Shown here one piece after another: positions 37,406-46,111 of a stretch of 64,000 nt of DNA. The DNA is taken from assembly GCF_022811525.1 (NCBI RefSeq), contig NZ_CP063982.1, forward strand, positions 1,116,001 to 1,180,000, in the 5' to 3' direction. The DNA comes from Orrella daihaiensis. GTDB lineage: Bacteria; Pseudomonadota; Gammaproteobacteria; Burkholderiales; Burkholderiaceae_B. How positions within the stretch are numbered: the first letter of the stretch is position 1; the number at the start of each line of letters is the position of its first letter. The position numbers and the translations under genes were made by a program. The notes below the pieces were generated by a model that was not told the DNA's origin, did not search any database, and saw nothing but the letters and a program-made list of their open reading frames with translations.

Positions 37406-38818
37406 CTAGTTGGTCTGCATGAAAAACGATGGGTCGATCACACCTTCTGGCAACGGACCGTCATCAGCCTTGATGGGCTGGTTATAGAGCAGGTCAGGCA
37501 GGTACGACACGATCTGTGGATAGACATACACCAACACCAGCGTCATGAGCACCATGCCAAGAAATGGGAAGCAGCCCTTAAAAATATCCCATAGCTCAAC
37601 ACCTGGCGGGGCAACGCCCTTGAGGTAGTATGCCGACATCGCCATGGGTGGTGTCAGAAACGAAGTCTGCAGGTTGATCGCAATCAGCAATCCAAATAGC
37701 AAGGGATCAACATCAAAAACGGCGAGCATGGGCAGGAAGATCGGCACAAAGATGATGATGATCTCACTCCATTCGAGCGGCCAGCCCAAAATGAAGATGA
37801 TGATCTGCGCCATGATCAAAAACTCGACTGTCGACAAATTCAACGACAACACGAAGTGTTCAATCACGCCCTCGCCGCCGAGGTAGGAGAACACCGATGA
37901 GAAAGTCCACGAACCCACAAACAGCCAACAAACCATGGCGGATGTCTTGGCGGTGAGGTAAACCGATTCGCGCAGGCGGTCCCAGGTGAAGGCACCGTAG
38001 GCAACCGACAGCACCACGCCACCCAATGCGCCCATGGCCGCGGCTTCGCTAGGGGTCGCCAGACCGAACAAGATCGAGCCCAGCACAGCAACGATTAGAA
38101 ACGCCAGCGGAAAAAACGCCGTCAGCAGCAGTTTGAACCCTTGCCAGAACGTGACATGATCGGAGTCGGTGCGCTTGGGGGCGAGGCTTGGGTTAACGAT
38201 CACCCGCGCAACGATATAGATGAGGTAAAGACCTGCCAATAAAAAGCCAGGCAAAAGCGCCGCGGCATAGAGCTTGACCACAGAAACACCGGCTGTCGCC
38301 GCATAGACGATCAGCATGATGGACGGTGGAATCAAAATGCCTAGCGTGCCGCCAGCGGCGATGATGCCGCTTGAGAGCTTTTTGTCGTAGCCAGCCTTGA
38401 GCATCGAAGGCAATGCCAACAGCCCCATCAGGGTCACCACGGCGCCCACGATCCCTGTGGCAGTGGCAAACAGCGCGCAAGTCACCAATGCGGCTACGCC
38501 CATGGAACCCGGGATCTTGCGCATGGCAATCTGCAGGCTTTCAAAGAGTTTTTCCAGGATGTTGGATCGTTCGATGATGTAGCCCATAAACAAAAACAGC
38601 GGGATCGAGATCAACACATCGTTGCTCATCACGCTGTACGTGTTTTGCACCATCAGAAAGAAGATGTTGTTATCCCAAAAGTGCAGAGCAGGGTTGTAGT
38701 AGGCGTAAAACCCGAAACCCACGCCCATGGCCATCAAGGTAAAGGCAATCGGAAAGCCTAAAAAAATAAAACAGATAAAAAGCCCCAGCATCAGGAGCGC
38801 GACGGCTGGATCACTCAT
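37406..38818 (-). CDS. TRAP transporter large permease (DctM family)
   Basis: This is the main transport subunit of a tripartite ATP-independent periplasmic transporter, driven by an ion gradient. The 470-residue, highly hydrophobic protein has about 12 or more membrane segments and the typical GGTLGILIPPSIMLIVYA and TPPMAMSAYYLKG motifs. It overlaps the small permease stop by 4 bases (ATGA). The length is slightly above the usual ~430 residues because of a hydrophilic C-terminal tail. It acts in the inner membrane with the DctQ-like and DctP-like proteins encoded upstream. Confidence 0.95.
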   Translation of the reverse strand: MSDPAVALLMLGLFICFIFLGFPIAFTLMAMGVGFGFYAYYNPALHFWDNNIFFLMVQNTYSVMSNDVLISIPLFLFMGYIIERSNILEKLFESLQIAMRKIPGSMGVAALVTCALFATATGIVGAVVTLMGLLALPSMLKAGYDKKLSSGIIAAGGTLGILIPPSIMLIVYAATAGVSVVKLYAAALLPGFLLAGLYLIYIVARVIVNPSLAPKRTDSDHVTFWQGFKLLLTAFFPLAFLIVAVLGSILFGLATPSEAAAMGALGGVVLSVAYGAFTWDRLRESVYLTAKTSAMVCWLFVGSWTFSSVFSYLGGEGVIEHFVLSLNLSTVEFLIMAQIIIFILGWPLEWSEIIIIFVPIFLPMLAVFDVDPLLFGLLIAINLQTSFLTPPMAMSAYYLKGVAPPGVELWDIFKGCFPFLGMVLMTLVLVYVYPQIVSYLPDLLYNQPIKADDGPLPEGVIDPSFFMQTN

Positions 38819-39396
38819 TTGTTCGCTCCTTGTTCGGTGCTGTGGGTTTCAAGCAGAACCTCTTCGAGTTCTTTGACATCATCATCGCGTGTGGGCCACT
38901 CGCCTGTCTTGATGCACAGCACGCAGCGGCACATCTCGGCTGTGCCGGCAAGCAACATGCTCACACCCGACACAAAAATCACAATCTTCAGTGGCCACAC
39001 GGGTACCCCCGCCGGACTGTTGACACTCACTTCTAAAATCGTGGTTGACTGCAACGCATAGAAAAACCCGGTGAGCACCAGTGCCAGGATGCCAGGCATA
39101 AAAAACACGAAATACAACACCAGTTCGACCTTCGCTTGGGTGCGAGGTTGCCATTTGCGGTAGAGGAAGTCACCACGCACATGGGCGCTTTTAGACAGGG
39201 TATAGGCACCAGCCATCATGAATAAGGTGCCATAGAAGATGTAGCTCATGTCATAAGCCCAGGATGTAGGGCTATTGAGCACATAGCGCATGAACACCTC
39301 GTAACTGGTGCCTAGCGTCAACATCACAATGCACCAGCCAAACGCATGGCCTAGCGCTTTAGACAGGCTGTCTACCCATCGGATGTACCCGATCAT
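38815..39396 (-). CDS. TRAP transporter small permease (DctQ family)
   Basis: This is the four-helix membrane subunit that joins the large permease. ATG at 39,396 (MIGYIRWVDSLSK) is preferred over an upstream TTG because GGAGATGG lies directly upstream; it gives about 193 residues. Features include VMLTLGTSYEVFMRYVLNSPTSWAYDMSYI and an HVRGDFLYR segment typical of the family. Its C-terminal tail is charged. It is coupled to the large permease by ATGA. Confidence 0.93.
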   Translation of the reverse strand: MIGYIRWVDSLSKALGHAFGWCIVMLTLGTSYEVFMRYVLNSPTSWAYDMSYIFYGTLFMMAGAYTLSKSAHVRGDFLYRKWQPRTQAKVELVLYFVFFMPGILALVLTGFFYALQSTTILEVSVNSPAGVPVWPLKIVIFVSGVSMLLAGTAEMCRCVLCIKTGEWPTRDDDVKELEEVLLETHSTEQGANK

Positions 39397-39412
39397 TTTC
39401 CATCTCCGCAAT

Positions 39413-39440
39413 TAAAAAAAACCGCCGACTAAGCAGCGGT
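39413..39440 (-). terminator. Intra-operon terminator/attenuator after the TRAP binding-protein gene
   Basis: On the minus strand, an ACCGCTG / CGGCGGT stem (one G-U pair, 6-base loop) is followed by a run of eight U. It sits between the binding-protein gene and the permease genes, and would lower permease expression relative to the binding protein, a common arrangement. Confidence 0.65.
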
Positions 39441-39503
39441 CTTTTACCAGCTAAGGGCTGGCCGGGCGTACGTATCAACCCGGCCAAATGCCGCATCTTA
39501 CCC

Positions 39504-40667
39504 TTAGAACGGCAGCTTGGTCTTAAAGACGTGCTCGTAAGCTGCCTTGTAGTTGGCGTCGGCCAAGAAGCCGTAGTAGGCCACACGACGTGCCCAAGCC
39601 ATTTGCGAATCAACCACTTTCTTAAAGAAGGGGTCTTCGGCTGCCAACTGAGCTGTGAGCTTGTCCCATGCGTTCATCTGGGCATCAAACACCGCCTGCG
39701 GGGTCTTGACCACGCGAACTTTGTGCTCAACGATCAGCTTTTGCAGGTCACGTGAGTAGTTGTCCTGGGCTGTCCAGGCGTTCGATGACGAGGCCGCCTC
39801 AGCTGCATACTTCAGGATGGCCTGCAGATCTGCTGGCAGTGAGTTGAACTTGGTTTTGTTAAACGTGATCTCGAAGAATTCCTGCGCTTGGTGGAACGAA
39901 CCCATCGAGTAGTACTTGGCCACGTCCTGAGCACCGAAACGGCTGTCAGACGTTGGGTTGTTAAATTCAAACGCATCGATCACGCCACGCTCCATGGCAG
40001 GCATGATTTCACCGCCTGGCAGCTGGGTCACGCTCATGCCCAACTCTTGCATCAGGTCAGAGGCCAGGCCCACGGTACGGTACTTGTAGCCCTTGAGCTC
40101 TTCGGCGTTACGTGGCGGCGTATCCTTGAACCAGCCCAGTGGCTGAGGCGGCATCGGGAATGCAAAGAAGGTCGTCACATTCAGCTTCAGGTTCTTGAGC
40201 AACTCGTCGTAGAGGGCCATGCCGCCGCCACGATAGATCCAGCCCAAGAGCTGTTCTGAGTTTGCGCCTGTGATGGGGCCTGAGCCAAACAGGGAAGCGA
40301 CCTTTGACTTACCGTACCAGTACGCAGACACCTGGTGACCCGCATCGAGCACACCGTTGGAGACAGCATCCATCATTTCGAAGGTCTTCACCACTGAACC
40401 TGAGTTCAAGTAATCAATGCGCAGACGGCCGCCTGACATTTCATTCACGCGGTCTACATATTCCTTGGCCATCTCGTTAAAGATGTCGGTAGCACCCCAG
40501 CCACCTTGCATTTTGAGGACGATGGGCGATTGCGCCACAGAAATCATTGGGAAGCCAGCTAGCGGGGCTGCTGCAGCAACCGTACCTGCCTTCTTAAAAA
40601 ACTTGCGTCGTGAGCTGACAGTCTCGTCTTGCTTGGCGACTGCGGTTTGCTGTTTGAGCTTGGCCAT
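39504..40667 (-). CDS. TRAP transporter solute-binding protein (DctP family), Tat-exported
   Basis: This periplasmic binding protein delivers the substrate to the DctQM permease. ATG at 40,667 (MAKLKQQ) is chosen because GGAGAC lies 6 bases upstream; ATG at 40,679 has no usable spacing. The N-terminus carries a twin-arginine signal (SSRRKFFKKAG) followed by an Ala-rich stretch ending VAQS. The mature part resembles the branch that includes 2-oxoacid and mannitol/chloroaromatic binders (SAYWYGKSKVASLFGSGP, YDELLKNLKLNV, DAFEFNNPTSDSRFG). The exact ligand cannot be read from sequence, but an organic acid is likely. It is the first gene of the operon with the permeases and the amidase. Confidence 0.93.
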   Translation of the reverse strand: MAKLKQQTAVAKQDETVSSRRKFFKKAGTVAAAAPLAGFPMISVAQSPIVLKMQGGWGATDIFNEMAKEYVDRVNEMSGGRLRIDYLNSGSVVKTFEMMDAVSNGVLDAGHQVSAYWYGKSKVASLFGSGPITGANSEQLLGWIYRGGGMALYDELLKNLKLNVTTFFAFPMPPQPLGWFKDTPPRNAEELKGYKYRTVGLASDLMQELGMSVTQLPGGEIMPAMERGVIDAFEFNNPTSDSRFGAQDVAKYYSMGSFHQAQEFFEITFNKTKFNSLPADLQAILKYAAEAASSSNAWTAQDNYSRDLQKLIVEHKVRVVKTPQAVFDAQMNAWDKLTAQLAAEDPFFKKVVDSQMAWARRVAYYGFLADANYKAAYEHVFKTKLPF

Positions 40668-40747
40668 AAATGTCTCCATCCTTGGTGTTGAACTAACAAT
40701 ACAAAATCAAAAAACTAAAACTTACATGGATATAACAACAGCGTAAT

Positions 40748-40759
40748 GATCGACCGATC
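40748..40759. promoter_or_regulatory. Short palindrome upstream of the TRAP operon
   Basis: GATCGACCGATC is a 5+5 palindrome with a 2-base centre, about 80 bases upstream of the binding-protein start in the divergent intergenic region 40,668-40,951. It could be an operator. No other regulatory motif is clear in that region. Confidence 0.3.
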
Positions 40760-40951
40760 TAGATAGGGGAGCAATAGGGGTTTTCGAGTAAGGAAACCTT
40801 GCCAATTTCCCTATGGAATCAGGGGTTAAGGCTTAAATTTGACCCAAGTCATTCATTCTCTGCTTTTTAAGGTTTGTTGCATCGCAACCCGAACTTGATG
40901 TCAGTCAATTCCAGGTGCTTGTGGTGTTTGATGTTTCACGCGAGGTATTGC

Positions 40952-41497
40952 ATGTCAGAGCTTCATTTGCTAGGAATCGGTGGCAGCCTCAGACGGGCCT
41001 CTGCTAACCGTGGATTGTTGCGCGCTGCACAAGCGGTCTTGCCCGCTGGCGTGACAATGGATATTGCCGAACTGGGCGATGTGCCTTTCTACAGCAGTGA
41101 CATTGGTCAAAAGCCCGAGTCAGTCAAGCGTCTCTTGGCGCAAATCGAGAGCGCACAAGGGTTGGTCTTGGCTTGCCCGGAGTACAACTACTCGATCGCA
41201 CCGGCATTAAAGAATGCACTCGATTGGGCTTCGCGTGAGCCAGACAACCATCTGTTGTCTGGCAAGACGGTGGCGATCGTCGGCGCCGGTGGCGGCATGG
41301 GAACCTCGCGCGCTCAATACCATCTGCGCCAGGTGTGCGTGTATCTGAATCTGTATGTGCTCAATAAGCCAGAAGTCTTTGTCAATGCGTTCACAGGCAA
41401 TTTTGATGAGCACGGCGATGTGTTAAGCGATACGGTGCGTGAACAGCTCGCTGCCCAAATGCAGGCGTTGGTGCAGTTGACTAAAAAACTGCTTTAG
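40952..41497 (+). CDS. NAD(P)H-dependent FMN reductase family flavoprotein
   Basis: This is a flavodoxin-like NAD(P)H:flavin/quinone oxidoreductase. ATG at 40,952 (MSELHLLGIGGSLRR) is chosen over upstream ATGs because GAGGT precedes it at 6-7 bases; this gives 181 residues, normal for the family. Motifs include the FMN phosphate loop GGSLRRASANRGLL and CPEYNYSIAPALKNALDWASR, which binds the isoalloxazine ring. It is monocistronic between two minus-strand operons. The physiological substrate is unknown, possibly a quinone or chromate-type acceptor as in relatives. Confidence 0.9.
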   Translation: MSELHLLGIGGSLRRASANRGLLRAAQAVLPAGVTMDIAELGDVPFYSSDIGQKPESVKRLLAQIESAQGLVLACPEYNYSIAPALKNALDWASREPDNHLLSGKTVAIVGAGGGMGTSRAQYHLRQVCVYLNLYVLNKPEVFVNAFTGNFDEHGDVLSDTVREQLAAQMQALVQLTKKLL

Positions 41498-41529
41498 TGG
41501 GCTATCTAGTGAGCTATCCGGTGGACTAC

Positions 41530-42438
41530 TCAGTGGGGTTGCGGTGAAAGTTTGGGTCTAACCCACAGCAGGCCGGGCAGCACCGAGATCGTGGCTACAA
41601 GACCATAAGCGATGCTCGCCGCCACAGCCGCATCGCTGGCCACGCCTGCCAGTGGCCAAATCAGCGCAGCGCCCGCCTCGCGCACGCCCCAGCCAGCCAC
41701 GGATACTGGCAGCGCCATCACCAGCAGTGTGGCTGGCAGCACCAACAAGGCCATGTTGCCCGATAGTTCAACCCCCACTGCTTGGGCACAGGCGTAAAAC
41801 GACATGAGGCTTGCCACCAGAATAAACACCGTCCAGCCTAACTGTGGCGCACGTGCCTCTTTGGCGAACCAGGCTTGGTGTATCCAGCTTGTCAGGCGTG
41901 TCAACCACGCAGGACCAGGCAGACGCCTGCCTAAGAAAACGATGAAGGCGCTCATCACTGCGACGCCAAGCCACCACATCGTGTGTGACGCAACCGTGGC
42001 ACGCAGTTGCCAGGCCAGCGCCAAGACGAGCGTCACGATCATTGCCAGCTGACCAGCAAGGCGTTCGAGTATGACTGCTGCCGCAGAGGCCGCCAAGCCG
42101 GCTGCCTGCCGGTGATGCCAGGCTCGCCCGGCATCACCGAGTACGCCACCTGGCAAGGTAAAGTTGCACAACATTGATACGTAGTACTGACCGATGGCGA
42201 TCGACTTGGCCATCGGTACACCAAGCTGCTTGCAGGTCAATTGCCAACGTAGCGCTGATGCAATGGTCTGTAGGGTCAAGAAAAGCCATGCGGTGACAAG
42301 CCATCCGATGTGTGCGCTCTGAAGTCTTCGCCAAGCTTGCTCGCCATCAAACCACCGCCACACCAGCCACAACAGAATCGCTGATGCCAGCAGATAGGTG
42401 AGTGCCCGCAGGCTTTGAGCAACTCGCATACGAGTCAC
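41530..42438 (-). CDS. Flippase-like integral membrane protein (LPG synthase TM region/UPF0104 family)
   Basis: This inner-membrane protein has 302 residues and 7-8 hydrophobic helices. It resembles the membrane half of lysylphosphatidylglycerol synthase (VSMLCNFTLPGGVLGDAGRAWHHR near residue 85; LPATLLVMALPVSVAGWGVREAG near 240). Family members are implicated in moving or modifying lipids. The GTG at 42,438 overlaps the preceding stop as GTGA, suggesting coupling; ATG at 42,429 is an alternative. It is the last gene of a three-gene operon with a phosphotransferase and a CDP-alcohol phosphatidyltransferase, which supports a role in envelope lipid metabolism. Confidence 0.8.
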   Translation of the reverse strand: MTRMRVAQSLRALTYLLASAILLWLVWRWFDGEQAWRRLQSAHIGWLVTAWLFLTLQTIASALRWQLTCKQLGVPMAKSIAIGQYYVSMLCNFTLPGGVLGDAGRAWHHRQAAGLAASAAAVILERLAGQLAMIVTLVLALAWQLRATVASHTMWWLGVAVMSAFIVFLGRRLPGPAWLTRLTSWIHQAWFAKEARAPQLGWTVFILVASLMSFYACAQAVGVELSGNMALLVLPATLLVMALPVSVAGWGVREAGAALIWPLAGVASDAAVAASIAYGLVATISVLPGLLWVRPKLSPQPH

Positions 42439-44096
42439 GGATTGCCCACACTGAAAGCCTCTACAAAGCGGGTACGAAACTCATCCATGCGCCAAGCCGG
42501 TAGATTGACTGCCGGAATCAGCCCTGCGGTGAGGTCCCAGGTGTCGATCTCGGAGAGCAATTCCGGTGGGCCAATCACATGCATGGCGACATCCTGACCA
42601 TCGACGCCAGAGATAAAGCGTGCCGGCTCATGATCGCCGAGCACGATGATGAGCTGTCGCCTCTGCAGGTTGTTCTGTGTGTGATGGGCGATGTAGTCAA
42701 ACACGGTTTGCAAGCTGTAGTCCACTGCAAGCTTGAACTGTTCACGCACACGATCGGTGTCAGACCAGATCGTTTGCGGCGAATCACCGGCTTGTCCCAT
42801 GGTGTTAAAGACACTGCCGTCACCTAACGCATCCCATGGCAGCAGTTTGGGTATGGGGGTAAATGGTGCATGGCTTGAACTCAGTGCCACTTGCACGAAT
42901 AAGTTCGGCTTGGGGTTGGTTTGACGGTTGCGTTCGAGCCGATCCAACGCAGCCAAGGCGAACTGATCGGGCATCGTCACCCAGTTAAACGGCAGTCCCC
43001 CATAGCCCAAGGCATCGCTTGGGTAGATGGCATCAAACCCGAAGTAATCACCTTCTGGCCAAGCTAGGCGAATCGCAGGCATGATCGCCACAGTCCTAAA
43101 GCCTGCGGCTTTGGCATCATCAAACAAGGTGCTGCGGCCACTTTTAATCAGTGCCCGGTAACGCCCCTGGTCACTGACCCACAAGCCACTGGCCATTGTG
43201 CTGTGGGTCAACCAGCTTTGGCCACCCACCATGGGGGCTGTCAGCCAGCCTGAGCGCATCGCCAGCCCTTGGGCACTGAGTTGTTGTTGAGCTTGCTGCA
43301 GGGTAGTGGTGTGGGTGGCGGCATACATTGGGTTATCAAAACTTGATCGACCGTAGCTCTCAACGTAGATAAGAACCACGTCGTAGCCTTTAAGCTTTTG
43401 TAGTAGCCCGGTGTCATGCAAAGGGGTTGCACCATCGGCTAGGTTCTCGAACTCGCGAAGGCTGCGCAGAGTGGCCACTGGCTCGTGCACATAGCGCCAG
43501 GCCACGCGCATGGTCGAGGTATCACCCGGCGGTGGGTTAGCGAATTGCCAATGGCCGGCAACATGACCCGCATGTGCACCCGCCATCGTGGTTGATATCA
43601 GCAACCCCGCCACAGAGAGTTTGGCTAGCCGAGGGCTGGGTTGAAGCTTGAGCCACAGGCCGGTGGCTAGCCACAATACCCAGGCCAGTAAGCCGATGGC
43701 GATCAGCGTGCCCAGCAGCGTGACAAGTGCTAAGCCATAGCCGATCGACTCGGCCAGCGTGTGCCATCCTGCGATGACCAAGTTCCAGTCGATCACCAGA
43801 TTAAACGGTCGGTTAAACGCCAGGTAAGTGGCAAAGTCAGCCAGCTTGAACACCGTGACGAGTATGAGTGCGATCACCAAGCCCAGATGTGTCAATTTTC
43901 CAAGTGCGCTAGTGGCTGGCAGCAACAACAAGCCCAGCAAAATTACCGGCAACTCCAGTGGCGCCATCCAGATTGTCAGCAATTCAGGTGCAATCGGGTG
44001 ATTGGGCACAATCAACAACAGGTATAACAGCGCAGCGCCTGTGATGAGCCCAACGGTTTGATTGCTGCTTTTTAGTTGGGAGCCAGTGTTGGTCAT
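42435..44096 (-). CDS. LtaS/sulfatase-superfamily membrane phosphotransferase
   Basis: This resembles lipoteichoic-acid synthase and phosphoglycerol/phosphoethanolamine transferases, which move a polar group from a phospholipid. About 553 residues: four to five membrane helices in the first ~190, then a periplasmic catalytic domain. Metal-site and active-site landmarks are YVESYGRSSFDN, APMVGGQSWLTHSTMASG, LSSSHAPF and LGDHEPARF. The residue at the usual nucleophile position appears to be Ser (GGQS) where LtaS has Thr. ATG at 44,096 overlaps the previous stop as ATGA. The donor and acceptor are unknown; a Gram-negative host makes true lipoteichoic acid unlikely. Confidence 0.85.
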   Translation of the reverse strand: MTNTGSQLKSSNQTVGLITGAALLYLLLIVPNHPIAPELLTIWMAPLELPVILLGLLLLPATSALGKLTHLGLVIALILVTVFKLADFATYLAFNRPFNLVIDWNLVIAGWHTLAESIGYGLALVTLLGTLIAIGLLAWVLWLATGLWLKLQPSPRLAKLSVAGLLISTTMAGAHAGHVAGHWQFANPPPGDTSTMRVAWRYVHEPVATLRSLREFENLADGATPLHDTGLLQKLKGYDVVLIYVESYGRSSFDNPMYAATHTTTLQQAQQQLSAQGLAMRSGWLTAPMVGGQSWLTHSTMASGLWVSDQGRYRALIKSGRSTLFDDAKAAGFRTVAIMPAIRLAWPEGDYFGFDAIYPSDALGYGGLPFNWVTMPDQFALAALDRLERNRQTNPKPNLFVQVALSSSHAPFTPIPKLLPWDALGDGSVFNTMGQAGDSPQTIWSDTDRVREQFKLAVDYSLQTVFDYIAHHTQNNLQRRQLIIVLGDHEPARFISGVDGQDVAMHVIGPPELLSEIDTWDLTAGLIPAVNLPAWRMDEFRTRFVEAFSVGNP

Positions 44097-44845
44097 TGAC
44101 GCAATAACCACAGCGTGTCACGTCCAAATGACCAGGTCAGTAGTGCCATTGTGATGGCCGCAAGCCCCACCGCGACCTCGGGTGTGGTCACGGGTGCCAA
44201 CATGATGGCCAGCGCTGCCACTTGAATAACGCAGATCACCTTGCGCGCAAATGATTCGGGCAGATCACCGGCGAGCTTGCGCCACTGCCAGCCAGCCAGA
44301 ATAAAGATGGGTCGAAACAGGCCCAGCAGTACCACCCATGCACCCACTTTCCCGGTTTGCCAGACCAAGAGAGCCAACACAAGCGCAAGCAAGGAATCGA
44401 CCTCCATGTCAAACCTCGCCCCAAAACTTGAACTGTTGCCGTAGCGCCGAGCAAGCCATCCGTCTACGCCATCTAGCGCCAACAGGAGCAAGCCGGCGAT
44501 CGAGGCACCCCAGGCCAGCGTACCTTGCCAGGCATCGGGGCTCGCAAACCACAACCCCGCCAGCCAGCAAACTGCGGCTGCGCGTAACAACGTCACGGTA
44601 TTGCACCAGCCAAAGTGACGATGCGGGTAATGTCGTCCTAGAAATACCAGCAGCAAAACGCCCATGGCCAACAACAGCGAAAGTGCAAGCAGCGCGCCAG
44701 CATGCTGCCAGGTGTCAATCGCTTGGGGTAAGGCAGCAAGGCTCGCCCCGACGATGGCGGCCCACAACAACAGCGCTTCGAGCGCTGCCGGATGGTGCAG
44801 TCCGAGTTGGCGATAGCGGTTCAGGTAGAGCTTGAGTGTTGACAT
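44093..44845 (-). CDS. CDP-alcohol phosphatidyltransferase family protein
   Basis: This inner-membrane enzyme joins a CDP-linked lipid or alcohol to an alcohol. Its 250 residues include about six to seven hydrophobic helices and a perfect family signature, D-x2-DG-x2-AR-x8-G-x3-D-x3-D, beginning LDGVDGWLARR. It is first in the operon, followed by the LtaS-like transferase (ATGA overlap) and the flippase-like protein. It differs from the usual stand-alone PgsA in context and in having a long N-terminal hydrophobic region, so a specialised phospholipid or polar head group is plausible. The enzyme class is firm; the product is not. Confidence 0.88.
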   Translation of the reverse strand: MSTLKLYLNRYRQLGLHHPAALEALLLWAAIVGASLAALPQAIDTWQHAGALLALSLLLAMGVLLLVFLGRHYPHRHFGWCNTVTLLRAAAVCWLAGLWFASPDAWQGTLAWGASIAGLLLLALDGVDGWLARRYGNSSSFGARFDMEVDSLLALVLALLVWQTGKVGAWVVLLGLFRPIFILAGWQWRKLAGDLPESFARKVICVIQVAALAIMLAPVTTPEVAVGLAAITMALLTWSFGRDTLWLLRQ

Positions 44846-45041
44846 GATGTCTTGTCCCTCTCTGATGGCGCAATGAACCTGTGGTGTTGAGTCACCGTGG
44901 CGCCAGGTGCCCTAAGAATAGTGTCAGTATAGAGGGACTTTGACAGGCAGATGAATAGTCACTAACAACTGTGTGCCTATCTATTTGGATAAGATTTTTT
45001 CTGGGTGATGACGAGACTTGCGTTTGCGTCTCGCAGCTTAG

Positions 45042-45986
45042 TCAGCACGGCAGTATCACCACGTCCTGACTGGCTTTCAAGATCGCATGGCTATCAAATC
45101 GCAGTTCGCCCTGGGTCTGCAGTGCCGCTGTCGCTGCGGCGGTGCCGATTTGGGCCGCCCGTATCCAGTCCGGGTTTTGTGTCAAGGACCAGACGAATCC
45201 CCCCACAAAGCTGTCTCCCGCACCCACGGTACTGGTGACTTTTACTGGCAGTGGCTCGATTCGCCAAGCGTCTTGGGCGGTGACGAGCAACGCGCCTCGT
45301 GCACCCAAAGTCAATGCGATGACTTGCGCCTGAACCTGAGCAATCAACGCTTGGCATACCGATACACCGTCTAGCGGGTCGGAGAATGTTTGATCCGTCA
45401 AAGCACAGAATTCTTCTTGACTGGGTTTAATCATGAACACGCCCGCGCCAAGCGCATGTTTTAGAGGTGCGCCACTGGTGTCAACCACGACCCGAAGTTC
45501 GGGGGCGATGCGGCGGGCGGCGCCAATAATGCTGGCGTAAAAGTCATCTGGCACACCCGGGGGCAGGCTGCCTGAAAGCACCAGGTAATCAGAGGGCAAG
45601 TGCTCACAGATCGCCGCGATGCACGCATCTTGTTCGGCGGGCGACAGACTTGGCCCGGGCAACACGAATCGATACTCATGACCCGTCTCGGACTCGTAGA
45701 CGGTAAAGCATTGCCGGTTTTGTTGTTCAATGGCGGCTGTCACGCAGTCAAGACCGCTGGCAGCGAGTCGTGCGAGGATGTCTTGGCCACGACTGCCGCC
45801 AACCGGCAGCATGGCCTGACAGCTGCCGCCTAGAGAATGAATCACATGCGCAACGTTAATGCCACCACCGCCGACTTGTTCAAGCTCGGGCGTGCAACGC
45901 AGCTTGGCATGGTCGATGAGTCTGGCCACCGAGGTACTCACATCAAGCGTTGGGTTCAGCGTCACAGTCAGGACATTGGCAGGCAT
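45042..45986 (-). CDS. pfkB: 6-phosphofructokinase II-like sugar kinase (PfkB family)
   Basis: This cytoplasmic kinase phosphorylates a sugar phosphate, most likely fructose 6-phosphate to fructose 1,6-bisphosphate. The ATG start at 45,986 gives 314 residues; an in-frame TTG lies two codons upstream. Similarity to Escherichia coli PfkB is visible by eye: NPTLDVST near the start, KLRCT, GGGGINVAHVIHSLGGS, YRFVLPGP, SGSLPPGVP and the catalytic GAGDSFVGGF. It could instead be 1-phosphofructokinase (FruK), but no fructose PTS gene is adjacent. It is divergent from an IclR regulator, which probably controls it. Many related betaproteobacteria lack a phosphofructokinase, so this is an accessory metabolic trait. 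Confidence 0.85.
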   Translation of the reverse strand: MPANVLTVTLNPTLDVSTSVARLIDHAKLRCTPELEQVGGGGINVAHVIHSLGGSCQAMLPVGGSRGQDILARLAASGLDCVTAAIEQQNRQCFTVYESETGHEYRFVLPGPSLSPAEQDACIAAICEHLPSDYLVLSGSLPPGVPDDFYASIIGAARRIAPELRVVVDTSGAPLKHALGAGVFMIKPSQEEFCALTDQTFSDPLDGVSVCQALIAQVQAQVIALTLGARGALLVTAQDAWRIEPLPVKVTSTVGAGDSFVGGFVWSLTQNPDWIRAAQIGTAAATAALQTQGELRFDSHAILKASQDVVILPC

Positions 45987-46020
45987 AGGCAAGAGATTTT
46001 ATTGACTTGGAAGATAGTGA

Positions 46021-46040
46021 AATGAATTCAAAATGAATTC
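46021..46040. promoter_or_regulatory. Tandem AATGAATTC sites, candidate IclR operator
   Basis: Two copies of AATGAATTC, 11 bases apart (one helical turn), lie between the divergent pfkB-like and IclR genes. Each contains the palindrome GAATTC. Position and spacing fit a regulator binding on one DNA face. Function is inferred. Confidence 0.35.
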
Positions 46041-46111
46041 GGGTTTTTGTGGCTTTGGCTTGCTTGATCATAGCGGTTAGTCGCCACCTTTCAAACTAAG
46101 TTGGCTCTATC

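Noticed and set aside
42435..44096. True lipoteichoic acid synthase
   Set aside because: The fold matches, but the host appears Gram-negative, and the expected Thr nucleophile is replaced by Ser; a general phosphotransferase call is safer.
45003..45041. Possible terminator after the pfkB-like gene (CGAGAC / GTCTCG hairpin)
   Set aside because: The stem is short with a 10-base loop and no U-tract follows on the minus strand.
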